Position numbers and translations under genes: made by a program
Source: Sneathiella chinensis
GTDB taxonomy: Bacteria > Pseudomonadota > Alphaproteobacteria > Sneathiellales > Sneathiellaceae
DNA: 64,000 bases
Direction: 5' to 3'
NCBI RefSeq assembly: GCF_012720115.1
Contig: NZ_VNWN01000006.1
Span: forward strand, 310,001-374,000
The notes under the pieces: model-generated
Seen by the model: the letters and a program-made list of their open reading frames with translations, nothing else
Told to the model about the DNA's origin: nothing
Database searches by the model: none
In this document: positions 7,347 to 16,512 of the stretch, piece after piece
Layout of the letters: each line of letters opens with the position of its first letter
Position numbering within the stretch: position 1 is the stretch's first letter

Positions 7347-8351
7347 ATGAATTGGAAAGCAGTGCTTTGCGGCGCCGCAGTTGCCGTTGCGTTGGGGTCA
7401 GGGACATCGGCGGCGGTTGCCGAAACCAAGTTGAAATATGCCACCTCAGCGCCTGTCAAGACACCGTGGGTGGCCCATGCGAACCAGGTCGCCGCCGCCG
7501 TGCAGGAAGCGACGGGCGGATCGGTCAAAATCGATGTCTTTCCGGGAAGCCAGCTTGGCAACGAACAGGATGTCATTCGGCAGGTGGCCCGTGGCCGTGT
7601 CCAGATGGGGGCCTTTTCAAACACGGCGGCCAGTTTGATCGTTCCGGAAATCTCGTTGCTGGCGGCACCCTATATCTGGGACAACGTGGCGCAGGCGGAC
7701 TGCGCACTGGACAATCATATGGACGCGGTGTTTCAGGATCGGTTCAAGGAAATGGATCTGGTCTTCCTTGGTTGGACGGAAGTGGGGCAGATGGGGTACG
7801 CCTCGGCAAAACCGATCGAGAGCCTGACCGAACTGTCCGGCAAGAAAGTCCGGGTGGCGCCCAGCAAGACATCCTCGCTGACCGCAGAAAGCGTGGGGGC
7901 AAACTCTGTCATGTTGCCGATCACCGAAGTTGCCTCGGCCCTTCAGACCGGGCTGGTGGATAGTGCGGACCTGCCGGGATTGGCGTTTACCTCCCTTGGG
8001 ATTGGAAAGATTGCGCCGCACTGGATTGCCACCAATCATTCCCATCAGGTGGGCGTTGTGTTGATGAGCCGCAAGGTCTGGAGCAAGCTGACACCGGAAG
8101 AGCAAACGCAGATGCAGGCCGCCCGGGTCGACCCGACCATCCTTCGCAAGCAGGTGCGCGGGGCGGAAAAAATGATGTTCGGCAAGTTTGAGGAAGCGGG
8201 CGGGCGCATTGTCCATCCGGAGGGAGAAGAGCTTGACCGTTGGAAGCAGGCAGGAGAGCAGGCGCGACTTGCCCTCGTAAAGGAACTTGGGGACAAGGGC
8301 GCCGCGGTCTATGAGCAAATCCAGCAAGCCAAGCGCGCTTGTTCCTCTTGA
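7347..8351 (+). CDS. TRAP transporter solute-binding protein (DctP type)
   Basis: A 334-aa periplasmic binding protein. The start at 7347 follows GGGGAGGG and gives a proper signal peptide, MNWKAVLCGAAVAVALGSG, with cleavage after AAVA. The mature part opens ETKLKYATSAPVKTPWVAHANQVAAAVQEATGG and contains IDVFPGSQLGNEQDVIRQVARGRVQMG, the DctP-family pattern. A substrate-anchoring Arg is likely in GKKVRVAPSKTS. It delivers a small carboxylate- or sulfonate-type solute to the DctQ and DctM membrane parts encoded directly downstream. Co-location with a TauD dioxygenase suggests their substrates are related. Confidence 0.9.
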   Translation: MNWKAVLCGAAVAVALGSGTSAAVAETKLKYATSAPVKTPWVAHANQVAAAVQEATGGSVKIDVFPGSQLGNEQDVIRQVARGRVQMGAFSNTAASLIVPEISLLAAPYIWDNVAQADCALDNHMDAVFQDRFKEMDLVFLGWTEVGQMGYASAKPIESLTELSGKKVRVAPSKTSSLTAESVGANSVMLPITEVASALQTGLVDSADLPGLAFTSLGIGKIAPHWIATNHSHQVGVVLMSRKVWSKLTPEEQTQMQAARVDPTILRKQVRGAEKMMFGKFEEAGGRIVHPEGEELDRWKQAGEQARLALVKELGDKGAAVYEQIQQAKRACSS

Positions 8352-8369
8352 GGGTTCGTGTGATTTTTC

Positions 8370-8876
8370 ATGGGGTTAGCCAGGGCACTTAAAGCAAGAA
8401 ACAGACTGGAGGCCGGGGTGACGGTGATTGCCTATGCGGTGACCGCCCTCAGCCTGCTTGCGGACATTCTCGGGCGGGAGTTGTTCAGTCAGGGCATTGA
8501 CGGGGCACCCCGTTTCGCGGTCTACGCGGCCATCATTGCGGGGTTTCTCGGGATGTCGCTGGCGGCGGAGGATGACAGCCATATCCGGCCCCAGGTGTTT
8601 GATTATCTGGTTCCCCCCCTGTTTGAAAAGATGTTCAGTCGTCTGGCCGATGCGGTGTCGGCGCTGATATATGGGGGGCTGGGATATCTGGCGGTGGGGT
8701 TTGTCCGGGTGACCTATGAAAACGGGGATATTGCCCCGGTTCTGGACTGGCCGATCTGGCCGGTGCAACTGGTTCTGCCCTATACGTTTTTTTCCATTTC
8801 GCTGCGATATCTGGTGATTACGGTGGCCCCGTCCCTGAAGCGGCCTGACACGTCTTTGGGAAGGGAAATCCGGTGA
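8370..8876 (+). CDS. TRAP transporter small permease subunit (DctQ type)
   Basis: A 168-aa membrane protein with four predicted hydrophobic segments (about residues 15-35, 47-67, 90-115 and 125-150), as expected for the DctQ/small permease of tripartite ATP-independent transporters. It begins 18 bases after the binding protein and its stop codon overlaps the GTG start of the large permease by four bases (GTGA). Sequence conservation in DctQ is low, so position and topology carry most of the identification. Confidence 0.85.
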   Translation: MGLARALKARNRLEAGVTVIAYAVTALSLLADILGRELFSQGIDGAPRFAVYAAIIAGFLGMSLAAEDDSHIRPQVFDYLVPPLFEKMFSRLADAVSALIYGGLGYLAVGFVRVTYENGDIAPVLDWPIWPVQLVLPYTFFSISLRYLVITVAPSLKRPDTSLGREIR

Positions 8877-10132
8877 CAATTCTTGGGCTGATCCTGCTTC
8901 CCGTTCTGCTTCTGATCCTGCGTCAGAACCTTGTCCTGATCCTGTTTTCCGTCGCGGCCTATATCCATCTGTTTTTTGGCGATGGTGTCCTTGAATATAT
9001 CATCGAGGATATGTGGATCGGGCTGGACAAGGAAATCCTGTTGTCGATCCCGTTGTTCATCCTGTGCGGCAATGTGATGACGCGGGGCCGGATTGCGGAA
9101 CGGCTGATCCGGGTGGTGGCCATTGTCTCGTCGCCCTTGCCGGGGGGGCTGGCGGTGGCCACCATTTTGTCCTGTGCGGTGTTCTCGGCCATTTCAGGGT
9201 CCTCGGCGGTGACGCTGCTGTCGGTCGGGGCGGTGATGTATCCGGCCCTGGTCAAGGCTGGTTATGACAAGAAATTTGCCCTTGGGGCGTTGGCATCGGG
9301 CGGTACGCTCGGGGTGGTCATCCCACCCTCTATCCCGTTGATCCTGTTTGGGATTGTCACGGAAACCTCGATCACGGACCTGTTCAAGGCGGGGGTGGTT
9401 CCGGGGCTGATCCTGACCGGGATCATGGCGGTGTATGCGCTGTATCGGAACCGCTCCATTCCCCGCCAGAGGATCGACTTTCGCGAATTGGCCGCGTGTC
9501 TGCGGGATGGGATCTGGTCGCTTCTGATGCCGGTTCTGTTGCTGGGCGGGATTTATTCCGGCTATTTCTCCCCGACCGAGGCGGCGGCTGTTGCCCTTGG
9601 GTATGCCCTGATCGTCGAGATTTTCATTCACCGGGACATGCAGGCGCAGGATTTCTATGGCATTGCCATTTCAACGGCCAAGCTGCTGGGGGCGCTGTAT
9701 CCGCTTCTGGCTGTCGCCATGAGCCTCAACCTGTTGTTGACGGCGGAGCAGGTGCCGCAAGACTTGACCAACTGGGTTGCCTCGCAGGTGGAAAGCCCGC
9801 TGACCTTCCTGCTGGCCATCAATCTTTTGCTGCTGATTGTGGGCTGTTTTCTGGATATCAATGCGGGCATTCTCATTCTGGCGCCGATCCTGCTGCCGCT
9901 GGCCCTCAATTTCGGGATTGATCCGGTTCATCTTGGCATCATCATGGTGGTCAATCTGGAGGTGGGGTTCCTGACCCCGCCGATCGGGATCAACCTGATG
10001 ATTTCCATGACGGCCTTTAATGAGCGGTTCAAGCTGATTTGTCAGTCCGTGATACCGTTTATTGCCATCATTCTGGTGGTGGTGGCGCTTGTGACCTATT
10101 TCCCAAGGTTGAGCCTGTTCCTGACCACGTGA
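8873..10132 (+). CDS. TRAP transporter large permease subunit (DctM type)
   Basis: A 419-aa protein starting with GTG and made of about a dozen hydrophobic segments. Family motifs are IPLFILCGNVMTRGRIAERLI near residue 60, AISGSSAVTLLSVGAVMYPALVKAGYDKKFALGALASGGTLGVVIPPSIPLILFG, and LGIIMVVNLEVGFLTPPIGINLM at about 365. It is the sodium-coupled transport subunit that works with DctQ and the periplasmic binding protein in the same operon. Its 3' end faces the SDR gene, which is on the other strand. Confidence 0.92.
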   Translation: MTILGLILLPVLLLILRQNLVLILFSVAAYIHLFFGDGVLEYIIEDMWIGLDKEILLSIPLFILCGNVMTRGRIAERLIRVVAIVSSPLPGGLAVATILSCAVFSAISGSSAVTLLSVGAVMYPALVKAGYDKKFALGALASGGTLGVVIPPSIPLILFGIVTETSITDLFKAGVVPGLILTGIMAVYALYRNRSIPRQRIDFRELAACLRDGIWSLLMPVLLLGGIYSGYFSPTEAAAVALGYALIVEIFIHRDMQAQDFYGIAISTAKLLGALYPLLAVAMSLNLLLTAEQVPQDLTNWVASQVESPLTFLLAINLLLLIVGCFLDINAGILILAPILLPLALNFGIDPVHLGIIMVVNLEVGFLTPPIGINLMISMTAFNERFKLICQSVIPFIAIILVVVALVTYFPRLSLFLTT

Positions 10133-10155
10133 TGGGTGCGGGAGCGCGGGGTGGC

Positions 10156-11019
10156 CTAACCGTCTGCTGTATCGCCCGGAAGGTAAATCACGCGTTCCTG
10201 CTGATGCCCAAGAAGGATATCCAGCACCACCCGGCTGATTTCCTGCGGGGCGAGCAATCGGGCCTGACCGTTGGCGGTGGCCACATGGGCGATCACATCG
10301 GCAACCGGCATGGATTGCGCGGCGGCAATGTCGTCCAGGGCCTTTTCTGTTTCTGCCGTCAGGATAATACCGGGGCAGAGGGTGAAAAAACGGATATTGT
10401 CGTCCGCCAATTCCTTGTCCAGTGACTTGCCAAGGGACAAGAGGCCAGCCTTGGCCGCTGCATAGGCAGCCTGACCCGGTGCCCCGTCAAGGACGGAGGC
10501 CGGGGCGAAATTGATGACGCATCCGTGGCCCTTCTCACGAAAATGGGGCAGGGCGGCCTCGATCAGGTTACGCGCACCAGTGAGGTTGGTATCAAGAATG
10601 GTGTTCCAGTCGTCGATCCCCGTGGCGTCAAACGGGGCGGTACAGGGCAGCCCCGTGGCATTGATCAGGGCTGTGGGCGGTCCATACAGGTTGCAGGCCC
10701 ATTCAAGGGCGGTCTCAATCTCGGCGGGGTTCCTGACATCAAGCAGGCCGTCATGGACCTGCCCGCCAAATCGGGCCAGAAGTTGTTCCCGCTTTTCATG
10801 CAGGGTACCAAGGTCCCGTGCCATCAGGGACAGGGCGGCGCCTTGTGCGGCAAGGGTTTCGGCAATATGAAACCCGAGGCCCCGGTTGCCGCCGGCAATC
10901 AGGATATGCTGCCCGGAAAGGGGGCCGTTTGCTTCTGGCGGTTTTTCCTGCCTTGCCTGTTCGACCATGCGGCCGATGCTGGTCCAAGGATCACTTTCAA
11001 GGTCTGAACGTGTCACCAT
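10156..11019 (-). CDS. SDR-family oxidoreductase
   Basis: A 287-aa short-chain dehydrogenase. The cofactor motif is ILIAGGNRGLGFHIAETLAAQGA, and MARD at the end of strand 2 favours NADP. The catalytic pair is in YAAAKAGLLSLGKSLDKEL (YxxxK), with a Ser just before (NFAPASVLDG). The NAG-like motif is replaced by LINATGLP. About 35 residues of polar sequence precede the Rossmann fold, longer than usual for the family. The substrate cannot be predicted. It converges with the TRAP operon and shares no promoter with it. Confidence 0.85.
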   Translation of the reverse strand: MVTRSDLESDPWTSIGRMVEQARQEKPPEANGPLSGQHILIAGGNRGLGFHIAETLAAQGAALSLMARDLGTLHEKREQLLARFGGQVHDGLLDVRNPAEIETALEWACNLYGPPTALINATGLPCTAPFDATGIDDWNTILDTNLTGARNLIEAALPHFREKGHGCVINFAPASVLDGAPGQAAYAAAKAGLLSLGKSLDKELADDNIRFFTLCPGIILTAETEKALDDIAAAQSMPVADVIAHVATANGQARLLAPQEISRVVLDILLGHQQERVIYLPGDTADG

Positions 11020-11050
11020 TGGCTCCCTGTCTGTGTCATTTGCCTGAAGG

Positions 11051-11293
11051 TCAGGAAAATGCCTTGAAGGTGATCATGGTGAAGGTGTCCTTGATGTGGG
11101 GCAGGGTCTGAATCTGCTCGTTCACGAAATGCCCTGTATCCTGATCGTCATCCAGATAGCATTTCATCATCAGGTCGTATTTTCCGGAAATCGAGTAGAC
11201 TTCCGAGACATTTTCCACGGACACAACAGCTTCGTTGGCAACCACATAGGCCTTGCCGAGTTCACATTTGACCATGATGAAGATTGTTTTCAC
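11051..11293 (-). CDS. Stand-alone Lrp/AsnC ligand-binding (RAM) domain protein
   Basis: An 80-aa protein that consists of only the effector domain of Lrp/AsnC regulators. It starts MKTIFIMVKCELGKAYVVANEAVVSVENVSEVYSISGKYDLMMKCYLDD and ends with QIQTLPHIKDTFTMITFKAFS, the alpha-beta sandwich with the VxxVYSxSGxYDL pattern. There is no DNA-binding domain. Such proteins oligomerise and bind amino acids, and some modulate full-length Lrp relatives. It lies 31 bases upstream of the SDR gene on the same strand and could be co-transcribed with it. Confidence 0.85.
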   Translation of the reverse strand: MKTIFIMVKCELGKAYVVANEAVVSVENVSEVYSISGKYDLMMKCYLDDDQDTGHFVNEQIQTLPHIKDTFTMITFKAFS

Positions 11294-11385
11294 AAGCGCA
11301 CCCTCCCGCTAACAGAATATTTTCCCGTTCATAGCATGTTTTCCGCAAGGGTGGGAAAAAACCGGATAGGGGGCGGATTGGCCAT

Positions 11386-11418
11386 AAAAAAGGGCCTCAA
11401 TCGAGACCCTTGTTTTTT
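11386..11418 (-). terminator. Terminator of the DEAD-box helicase gene
   Basis: On the reverse strand: an A-run, a hairpin AGGGTCTC-GATT-GAGGCCCT with one mismatch, then a T-run. It overlaps the last codons of the helicase gene's 3' region and has A/T runs on both sides, so it may also work on the forward strand. Confidence 0.7.
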
Positions 11419-12871
11419 ATTCGCTTACGGATTTCCGCATGGGAATATTGAAGAATGCCGGGACGTGATCGCCGAGACCCAGAACCGGTGTGTCATCGTC
11501 ATCGTCATGATACCGGGACCGACGGGAACGGGATTGTTTCTTGGGTTTCCAGTCATCCCGATCCGCTGAGGAGCGGTTTTCCGGGCGGCTGCGTTCAGAG
11601 GAAGACGCAGACGAGGAAGAAGATGAGGATGAGGACGACGAAGAGGATGAGGAAGAAGAGGACGAGGAGCGGCCCCGTGATCCCTCGGAGCGGGATTTCC
11701 GCGGCTTCCGGCCGCGAGACTCGATTTCCTTGCCTTCATCGGCAATCTCGTCCATTCCCTCAAGGGTGATGGTCGGGATTTCTTTGCCGATGACCTTGTA
11801 GATGGCATCCAGATATTTTTCGTCCCCCTTGGCGGCCAGGGTATAGGCGTGGCCTTCCTGTCCGGCCCGGCCGGTCCGACCGATACGGTGGACATAATCT
11901 TCGGCGTGGGTGGGAACGTCAAAGTTGAAGACGTGGCTGACGCTGGAAATATCGATACCGCGGGCGGCCACATCGGAACAAACCAGATGGGCGATTTCAC
12001 CAGACTTGAACTTTTCCAGTGTTTCCATGCGGTGGCTTTGTGTCATGTCGCCGTGTAGGGCGCCAGCATTGAAGCCGTGTTTTGTCAGTGACCCCAGCAG
12101 GATATCCACATCCTTCTTGCGATTGCAGAAGATGAAGGAGGTCTTGACCGATTCATCCTGAAGAAGTTTGCGAAGGGCAGGGCGTTTTTCCCGTTTCAGG
12201 ACGGTCAGCAGGCCCTGTGTCACGGTGGTCGCCGCAGAGGAGCGAGCCGCCACTTCCACTTCCTTGGGGTTCATCAGGAATTTGTCGGCCAGTTTGCGCA
12301 TGTCCTTGGACATGGTGGCAGAGAAGAACAGGGTCTGGCGCAGCGGCGGCATCAGGGAGACGATTTTTTCCACATCGGGAATAAAGCCCATATCCATCAT
12401 GCGGTCGGCTTCGTCGATCACCAGTGTCTTGACGCCATTGAGCAGGACCTTGCCCCGCTCGAAATGATCCAGCAGGCGGCCGGGGGTGGCAATCAGAACG
12501 TCAACACCCTTGTCCAGCTTGGCTTCCTGATCAGAGAAGGAAACCCCGCCAATCAGCAGCGCCATGGACAGCTTTGTGTAACGGCCATAATTTTCGAAGT
12601 TGTCTGCAACCTGGGCAGCAAGTTCCCGTGTCGGCTCCAGAATGAGGGAGCGCGGCATACGGGATTTCGTCTGTCCTGAGGACAGAATGTCAATCATGGG
12701 AAGAGTAAAACTCGCGGTTTTACCCGTTCCTGTCTGCGCCGTGCCCAAGACGTCCCGTCCCATCAAGACATAAGGAATGGCTTTTTCCTGAATGGGAGTA
12801 GGGGTCGTATATCCAGAGTCTTCGACGGCGCGAAGAACCTCTGTGCTGAGGCCGAGATCTGCAAAGGTCAT
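11417..12871 (-). CDS. DEAD-box ATP-dependent RNA helicase
   Basis: A 484-aa helicase of the RhlE/DeaD-like group. The Q motif is TPTPIQEKAIP and motif I is AQTGTGKT (residues 45-52). The DEAD box is in LVIDEADRMMDMGF, motif III is SAT in LFFSATMSKDM, and motif VI is HRIGRTGRAGQ. The core ends near residue 380. The last 100 residues are low complexity: a basic RGRKPRKSR segment, 20 consecutive serines written only with TCN codons (11609-11668), an acidic DDDDD stretch and a hydrophobic end. Probable roles are ribosome assembly or mRNA turnover. The exact subfamily is uncertain. Confidence 0.9.
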   Translation of the reverse strand: MTFADLGLSTEVLRAVEDSGYTTPTPIQEKAIPYVLMGRDVLGTAQTGTGKTASFTLPMIDILSSGQTKSRMPRSLILEPTRELAAQVADNFENYGRYTKLSMALLIGGVSFSDQEAKLDKGVDVLIATPGRLLDHFERGKVLLNGVKTLVIDEADRMMDMGFIPDVEKIVSLMPPLRQTLFFSATMSKDMRKLADKFLMNPKEVEVAARSSAATTVTQGLLTVLKREKRPALRKLLQDESVKTSFIFCNRKKDVDILLGSLTKHGFNAGALHGDMTQSHRMETLEKFKSGEIAHLVCSDVAARGIDISSVSHVFNFDVPTHAEDYVHRIGRTGRAGQEGHAYTLAAKGDEKYLDAIYKVIGKEIPTITLEGMDEIADEGKEIESRGRKPRKSRSEGSRGRSSSSSSSSSSSSSSSSSSSSASSSERSRPENRSSADRDDWKPKKQSRSRRSRYHDDDDDTPVLGLGDHVPAFFNIPMRKSVSE

Positions 12872-13103
12872 ACGTTAGACAACTACCACAATATTATCAA
12901 AATACTATAAATCACTGCGCAATTTAGTGAATAAACCCGTGCTGTCAAACACTTCCTGTGATTTGACACACGAAACACCGGGTGCGACCCAAAAATCACA
13001 CATTAATGCTTCTGTTTTATGTCTGATCTATGCTTTTATGACCCGAGTAGCTTTGAGGTGTCCGAAAAACCCGGATGCACCCGTTCATGTAAAGACAGGA
13101 AAA

Positions 13104-13808
13104 ATGTCTGAAAAGAATCCCCTTATCCTTGTGCCCGGTCTTCTGTGTACCGAAGATTTGTGGCGGGACCAGATACAGGCCCTTTCCGATCTGGCCGATA
13201 TAACCGTTGCCGATCATTCCCTTGACGATACCATTTCGGCCATTGCGGACCGGGTGCTGGAAACCGCGCCGCCGGTGTTTGATCTGGCGGGCCTGTCCAT
13301 GGGCGGTTATGTGGCCCTTGAAATCCTGTTTCGTGCCCCGGAACGGGTGTCCCGTCTGGCGCTGATGGATACACGGGCCGATGCGGATTCCCCGGCTGAC
13401 AAGAAAAAACGGCAGGATTTCATCAATCTGGTACAGCGGGGCAAGGCCTTCAAGGGGGTGACGGAAAGCCTGCTGCCGATCCTGATCCATCCGTCCCGGT
13501 TCGAGGATAAAGCCCTCGTCAATCGCATTTATGATATGGCGCAGGACATTGGTCGCGACGCCTTCATCCGGCAGGAAATGGCCATCATGACCCGGACCGA
13601 TTACTGGGACCGGCTGCCGGAAATCCAGTGCCCGACCCTTGTTGTATCCGGCGCGGAAGATGCGCTGATCCCGGCGGCCCACCAGAAGAAAATGGCCGAT
13701 GCCATCCCGGATGCGGAATTCCATTCCATTGCGGATTGCGGTCATCTTCCGACCATGGAAAAACCGTTTGAAACCAACCGCCTGATGCGAGAGTGGCTAG
13801 ACTGGTAG
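13104..13808 (+). CDS. Alpha/beta-fold hydrolase
   Basis: The protein is 234 aa from the start at 13104, which has ACAGGAAA ahead. The frame is open to 12927, but the added residues do not look like protein of this family. It starts NPLILVPGLLCTEDLWRDQ, the oxyanion-hole strand. The nucleophile elbow is DLAGLSMGGYVALE (Ser in GLSMGG), the acid is in LVVSGAEDALIP, and the His is in IADCGHLPTMEKP. The triad is complete. The substrate is unknown; esterase or lactonase activity is possible. It stands alone between two reverse-strand genes. Confidence 0.82.
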   Translation: MSEKNPLILVPGLLCTEDLWRDQIQALSDLADITVADHSLDDTISAIADRVLETAPPVFDLAGLSMGGYVALEILFRAPERVSRLALMDTRADADSPADKKKRQDFINLVQRGKAFKGVTESLLPILIHPSRFEDKALVNRIYDMAQDIGRDAFIRQEMAIMTRTDYWDRLPEIQCPTLVVSGAEDALIPAAHQKKMADAIPDAEFHSIADCGHLPTMEKPFETNRLMREWLDW

Positions 13809-13814
13809 AAAAGC

Positions 13815-13847
13815 AAACGGGGGCGCCAGATGGCACCCCCGTTTTTT
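13815..13847 (+). terminator. Terminator of the alpha/beta hydrolase gene
   Basis: Hairpin AACGGGGGCGCC-AGAT-GGCACCCCCGTT (one mismatch) followed by six T residues, directly after the stop codon. Because parE ends at 13897 on the other strand, it may serve both genes. Confidence 0.85.
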
Positions 13848-13896
13848 ATTGTCGTCGCCTGTCCCGAAGGGCAGGTCGGTATGGATATTCAGCAGG

Positions 13897-15858
13897 CTAG
13901 ATATCCAGATTATCCGCAAAGCGGGCATTTTCCTGAATGAAGGTAAACCGGTGCTCCGGCTTCTTACCCATCAGGTGATCGACCCGATCGGCCGTTTCGC
14001 CATATTCCTCCAGGGGAACCTGAACCCGCAGCAAGGTGCGTTTTGCCGGGTTCATGGTGGTTTCCTTCAGCTGGGCAGGCGGCATTTCACCAAGACCCTT
14101 AAAGCGGCTGATCTCAATTTTGCCGCGGCCCTTGAATTCCTTTTCCATCAGTTCGTCCTTGTGCGCATCATCCATGGCATAGATGGTCTTGCCGCCTTGC
14201 GAGATGCGGTAAAGCGGCGGCTGCGCCAGATACAGGTGGCCGTCCGTGATCAGTTGCCGCATTTCCTGATAGAAGAAGGTCATCAGCAGCGAGGCGATAT
14301 GCGCGCCGTCCACGTCCGCATCGGTCATGATGATGACCTTGTCATACCGCAGATCCTCGCGCCGGTACTTGTCGCGGGTGCCGCAGCCAAGGGCCTGCAT
14401 GAGGTCGGTCAGTTCCTGATTGGCCTTGATTTTGGCAGAACCTGCGGACGCCACGTTCAGGATTTTTCCGCGAAGCGGCAGGATGGCCTGTGTTTTCCGG
14501 TCGCGTCCCTGTTTGGCGGACCCGCCCGCACTGTCCCCTTCCACGATGAAGATTTCCGTATCGTGGGTGCCGTGCTGGCTGCAATCGGCCAGCTTGCCAG
14601 GAAGGCGCAACCGGTTGGTTGCGGTCTTGCGGCTGGTGTCCTTTTCGGCCCGGCGGCGCAGGCGTTCTTCTGACTTGGCGATGATCCAGTTCAGCAGGTT
14701 ATTGGCCTGATCCGGCGCCGAGGCCAGCCAGTTGTCAAAATGGTCCTTAATGGCAAGGTCAACGATGCGGGCTGCTTCGGCCGTCGCCAGCTTTTCCTTG
14801 GTTTGACCCTGAAACTGCGGTTCCGGGATGAAGACAGACAGAACCGCGCAGGCCCCGCCCAGAATGTCATCGGCAGTGATCTGGGCTGCCTTCTTGTTGC
14901 TGATCAGCTCGCCATATCCCTTGAGACCCCGGAGGAGGGCGGTTCGGAAACCGCTTTCATGGGTGCCGCCTTCAGGGGTCGGGACGGTGTTACAATAGGA
15001 GTTCAAAAAGGACAGGCTGTCGGTTGGCCACGCAATGGCCCATTCAACGCGGCCCTTGTCGCCCTCCACCTCGATCCGGCCGGAAAAGGCTTCCTGTGTG
15101 ACGGTTTGCCGTCCTTCCACGGTGGCGTCCAGAAAGTCGGACAGGCCGCCCGGAAAATGCAGGGTGTCTTCTGCCGGGGTATCGTCCTTGATCAGTTCCG
15201 GTGCCGCCTTCCAGCGAATTTCCACACCCCGGTACAGATAGGCCTTGGAGCGGACCATGCGGTAAAGCCGCCCTGGACGGAGGGCTGTGCCCGGCTCGAA
15301 AATCTCGTCATCGGGATGGAAATGGATCATGGTGCCGCGCCGGTTCGGGGCCGCACCCACCTTTTCAAGCGGGGTCAGCGGGGCGCCGCGGGAATATTCC
15401 TGGCGCCACAGAACCTTGTCGCGGGCAACCTCGACCACCATTTTTGACGACAGGGCGTTCACCACGGACACACCCACACCATGCAGGCCGCCTGCGGTGT
15501 GATAGACCTTGTTCGAGAACTTGCCGCCGGAATGCAGCGTGGTCAGGATCACTTCAAGCGCTGACTTGTCCTTGAATTTAGGGTGGGGGTCGATGGGGAT
15601 GCCGCGTCCGTTATCGCGGATGGACAGGGAACCATCGGCGTGAAGCTCAACATCGATGCGGGAGGCAAATCCGGCAACGGCCTCGTCCATGGAGTTGTCC
15701 AGAACCTCGGCGCCCAGATGATGGCGCGCCCGTTCATCGGTACCGCCGATATACATGCCGGGCCGTTTTCTGACCGGTTCCAGCCCTTCAAGGACTTCAA
15801 TATCCTTGGCGGAATAGTCGGACGTCTCGGTTTTCGGTTGTTCAAAAAGGTCGGACAT
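13897..15858 (-). CDS. parE: DNA topoisomerase IV subunit B
   Basis: A 653-aa type IIA topoisomerase ATPase subunit. The GHKL ATP site shows EVLDNSMDEAVAGFA, the glycine-rich IRDNGRGIPID and TAGGLHGVGVSVVNALS. The transducer domain and the TOPRIM domain follow: EIFIVEGDSAGGSAKQGRDR, and further on KVIIMTDADVDGAHIASLL with the metal-binding DxD. ParE lacks the 170-residue insert of proteobacterial GyrB, and the length fits ParE (about 630-690) better than GyrB (about 800). With ParC, not in the window, it decatenates daughter chromosomes. Confidence 0.9.
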   Translation of the reverse strand: MSDLFEQPKTETSDYSAKDIEVLEGLEPVRKRPGMYIGGTDERARHHLGAEVLDNSMDEAVAGFASRIDVELHADGSLSIRDNGRGIPIDPHPKFKDKSALEVILTTLHSGGKFSNKVYHTAGGLHGVGVSVVNALSSKMVVEVARDKVLWRQEYSRGAPLTPLEKVGAAPNRRGTMIHFHPDDEIFEPGTALRPGRLYRMVRSKAYLYRGVEIRWKAAPELIKDDTPAEDTLHFPGGLSDFLDATVEGRQTVTQEAFSGRIEVEGDKGRVEWAIAWPTDSLSFLNSYCNTVPTPEGGTHESGFRTALLRGLKGYGELISNKKAAQITADDILGGACAVLSVFIPEPQFQGQTKEKLATAEAARIVDLAIKDHFDNWLASAPDQANNLLNWIIAKSEERLRRRAEKDTSRKTATNRLRLPGKLADCSQHGTHDTEIFIVEGDSAGGSAKQGRDRKTQAILPLRGKILNVASAGSAKIKANQELTDLMQALGCGTRDKYRREDLRYDKVIIMTDADVDGAHIASLLMTFFYQEMRQLITDGHLYLAQPPLYRISQGGKTIYAMDDAHKDELMEKEFKGRGKIEISRFKGLGEMPPAQLKETTMNPAKRTLLRVQVPLEEYGETADRVDHLMGKKPEHRFTFIQENARFADNLDI

Positions 15859-15978
15859 AATGTGTTTTCAAACTGAAATGGTTACCTGTTGTAGACGGGA
15901 TAGAATACTGTTCTCTCAGCCGATTGAAAGTGTATAATTTACGCAATTTTATGTTTGGTCCTCAGGGTATTATAAAAA

Positions 15979-16356
15979 ATGACTTCAGAAACACGTGATC
16001 CGATTATCAGAACCGCCCCGCAACCGCGGGATTGCAACAATAATGGCGATATTTTTGGCGGTTGGGTTTTGTCCCAGATGGATATTGCCGGGGGCGTTCT
16101 GGCCGCCCGCCGGGCGCGGGGCCGTGTTGTCACCGTCGCCGTTGAGGCCATGACCTTCCACCAGCCGATCAAGGTCGGCGATGTGGTCAGTATTTACGGC
16201 GACATCGTCAAGGTGGGGCGCACCTCCATGCATATCAAGCTGACCACCATCGTGGCGCGCAAACTGGACCCGGAAGAAATCACCGTGACCGAGGGAACCT
16301 ACATCTTCGTCGCCATCGACGACAACGGCCGCCCCCGCGAAATCCCGACTGCCTGA
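15979..16356 (+). CDS. Acyl-CoA thioesterase, YciA-like hotdog protein
   Basis: A 125-aa single hotdog domain. The motif NNNGDIFGGWVLSQMDIAGGVLAA is the conserved helix and active site of the YciA/BFIT group, where the Asp of the NxxGDIFGGW stretch is catalytic. It is followed by VEAMTFHQPIKVGDVVSIYG and ITVTEGTYIFVAID. Such enzymes release free fatty acids from acyl-CoAs with broad specificity. It is divergent from parE, with 120 bases between. The CRISPR locus begins downstream, and no typical terminator separates them. Confidence 0.87.
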   Translation: MTSETRDPIIRTAPQPRDCNNNGDIFGGWVLSQMDIAGGVLAARRARGRVVTVAVEAMTFHQPIKVGDVVSIYGDIVKVGRTSMHIKLTTIVARKLDPEEITVTEGTYIFVAIDDNGRPREIPTA

Positions 16357-16411
16357 TCCTGTTGCCGCTGTTCGTTTGGGATAGCGGCGCCTTCTTGAAG
16401 CTCAAGATTTC

Positions 16412-16470
16412 TGATCCACCGGAACAGCCTTGCAAGGGCACCGCTGGATCAATGCTGGCATGATCCAGCG
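16412..16470. other. Mutually exclusive hairpins downstream of the thioesterase gene
   Basis: CGCTGGATCA (16442-16451) can pair perfectly with TGATCCAGCG (16461-16470) across 9 bases. Part of the same arm can instead pair with TGATCCA at 16412-16418. No T-run follows, so it is a poor terminator. It lies between the thioesterase stop and the tracrRNA terminator and could be an attenuator-like structure or the decayed end of an older element. Confidence 0.4.
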
Positions 16471-16512
16471 AATAGGTTTTCCAGATTTTTCCAGAAAAAT
16501 TCATTCAGGCAC

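Noticed and set aside
12927-13103. 59-residue N-terminal extension of the alpha/beta hydrolase
   Set aside because: It has no family match. The start at 13104 has a ribosome site and begins directly with the first strand of the fold.
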